Assembly: GCA_022701475.1 (NCBI GenBank)
Contig: JAKOOI010000079.1
Location: forward strand, 1-5,657
Length of the DNA stretch: 5,657 nt
Direction: 5' to 3'
Origin: Weeksellaceae bacterium
Lineage (GTDB): Bacteria; Bacteroidota; Bacteroidia; Flavobacteriales; Weeksellaceae
A model generated the notes under the pieces. That model was not told where the DNA came from. It searched no databases and was given only the letters and a program-made list of their open reading frames with translations. The position numbers and the translations under genes are program-made. Shown piece by piece: positions 4,942-5,657 of the stretch (position 1 is the first letter of the stretch; each line of letters begins with the position of its first letter).

Positions 4942-5657
4942 TTATTTTAAAAGGCTCAGGATTTTCTGCAGTTCCGTACTGCCGCTGCCCTGATAATTGT
5001 TGATGATGATGGAAAATACATATTTTTTCCCTTCTTTCGAGGTATGGTAACCGGCAAAGGATTTGGTATCCCGCATGGTCCCGCTTTTCATTTTCAGCCC
5101 GTTGTCCTGGACAGGGAAACCTTCATAATAGGCTTCAAACCACGGCTGTTTCTTCGCATACAGCAGGGCCTGTACTTCTGCTTTCGCCGAAACGTAATTC
5201 TGTGGTGACAGCCCGCTTCCGTCTGCAAAATTCATCATATACGGATTGATTCCTTTTGATTTCCAGAAGTCTTTCAGCACCGCCACGCCGCTTTTAAAAC
5301 CGGGATCCCCTTTTTTCTCTTTTCCCAGGGTCTTGATCAGCGTTTCGCCGTACAGGTTGATGCTTTTCCTCAGAAACCAGTAGATGATCTTGTCGAGCGT
5401 CGGTGAACGGTAGGTGAAAATAATGTTTTTTTCAGGCATATCAGGAATCTTACGGCCTTCCAGTTCGAGCCGTGAAGAAGTGACTGCTTTTCCTGACAGC
5501 TCTATGCCCGACTGTTTCAGCCACTGCTCTATTTCCACGCCCAGCTGTAAAGGCGGATCCGGTACCGCGCCCGAAACGGTTACCGGTTTTGCCGGCAGCA
5601 TACCGTTGATCAAAGCCACATCCGAAAGCGGTGCCGTGAAAATCAGGCTCTGGTCCG
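4942..5657 (-). CDS. dacB: D-alanyl-D-alanine carboxypeptidase/endopeptidase, S13 (PBP4/DacB) family, 5' end missing
   Basis: The frame is open from the window edge to the TAA at 4942, giving the C-terminal 237 residues; family members are usually about 450-480 long, so the N-terminal half with the catalytic S-x-x-K is outside. A GTG at 5619 is an internal Val codon, because the frame continues upstream (D-Q-S-L-I-F-T-A-P-L). Visible motifs are S-I-N at 5356-5364, matching the family's second active-site motif S-x-N; D-G-S-G-L-S near 5209-5226, a conserved S13 loop; and K-S-G-T at 5077-5088, standing for the K-T-G motif. The enzyme removes the terminal D-Ala from, or cleaves cross-links in, peptidoglycan in the periplasm. 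The histidine kinase gene follows six bases downstream in the same frame, so the two form one operon. The symbol is by family; the Ser in K-S-G is conservative. Confidence 0.9.
   Translation of the reverse strand, partial: DQSLIFTAPLSDVALINGMLPAKPVTVSGAVPDPPLQLGVEIEQWLKQSGIELSGKAVTSSRLELEGRKIPDMPEKNIIFTYRSPTLDKIIYWFLRKSINLYGETLIKTLGKEKKGDPGFKSGVAVLKDFWKSKGINPYMMNFADGSGLSPQNYVSAKAEVQALLYAKKQPWFEAYYEGFPVQDNGLKMKSGTMRDTKSFAGYHTSKEGKKYVFSIIINNYQGSGSTELQKILSLLK

Noticed and set aside
5617..5619. GTG as the start of the carboxypeptidase
   Set aside because: The frame stays open upstream to the window edge with family-like sequence, and a start here would remove the catalytic S-x-x-K half.

Overview
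The window reads as a stretch of a Flavobacteriia chromosome (Bacteroidota), most likely a Chryseobacterium-like member of the Weeksellaceae. The evidence is a GldI-type lipoprotein, a cyclophilin-FKBP double immunophilin lipoprotein, a histidine kinase with an 'HQIGTPLSS' H-box, lack of clear Shine-Dalgarno sites, and promoter-like boxes of the Bacteroidota form (TTTG, then TAnnTTTG). By eye the coding GC is in the mid to upper 40s per cent, high for that group. No mobile element, CRISPR array, tRNA or rRNA was seen.

All supported genes lie on the minus strand, so the window is best read from right to left. The right edge (4942-5657) holds the C-terminal half of an S13 (PBP4/DacB-type) D-Ala-D-Ala carboxypeptidase. 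Six bases after its stop, in the same frame, begins a HAMP-less two-transmembrane sensor histidine kinase with a TTG start (3781-4935). After a 152-base gap with a promoter-like sequence come two tightly coupled lipoprotein genes: a GldI-like FKBP protein with a degenerate active site (3119-3628) and a 371-residue cyclophilin-FKBP fusion with intact active sites (2000-3115). They end at a strong intrinsic terminator (1951-1980). A secreted 191-residue protein of unknown function follows (1233-1808), with its own terminator-like hairpin (1204-1225).

The left edge (1-897) holds a secreted, two-lobed aspartic protease of the retropepsin-like type, cut off at its 3' end. Between it and the unknown gene lies a 335-base gap. 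It contains a good promoter match whose -33 box sits in the preceding terminator's U-tract, an about 190-base block of 52 per cent GC next to a 19 per cent GC flank, and a 58-codon ORF whose stop overlaps the protease start as ATGA. This gap is the least explained part of the window.

The shared theme is the cell envelope: peptidoglycan trimming, envelope sensing, periplasmic or outer-membrane-associated protein folding, and proteolysis. I see no clearly new multi-gene system. The most unusual items are the leader region at 898-1232, the TTG in-frame junction at 4935-4944, and the pairing of a probably non-catalytic FKBP with an intact double immunophilin.
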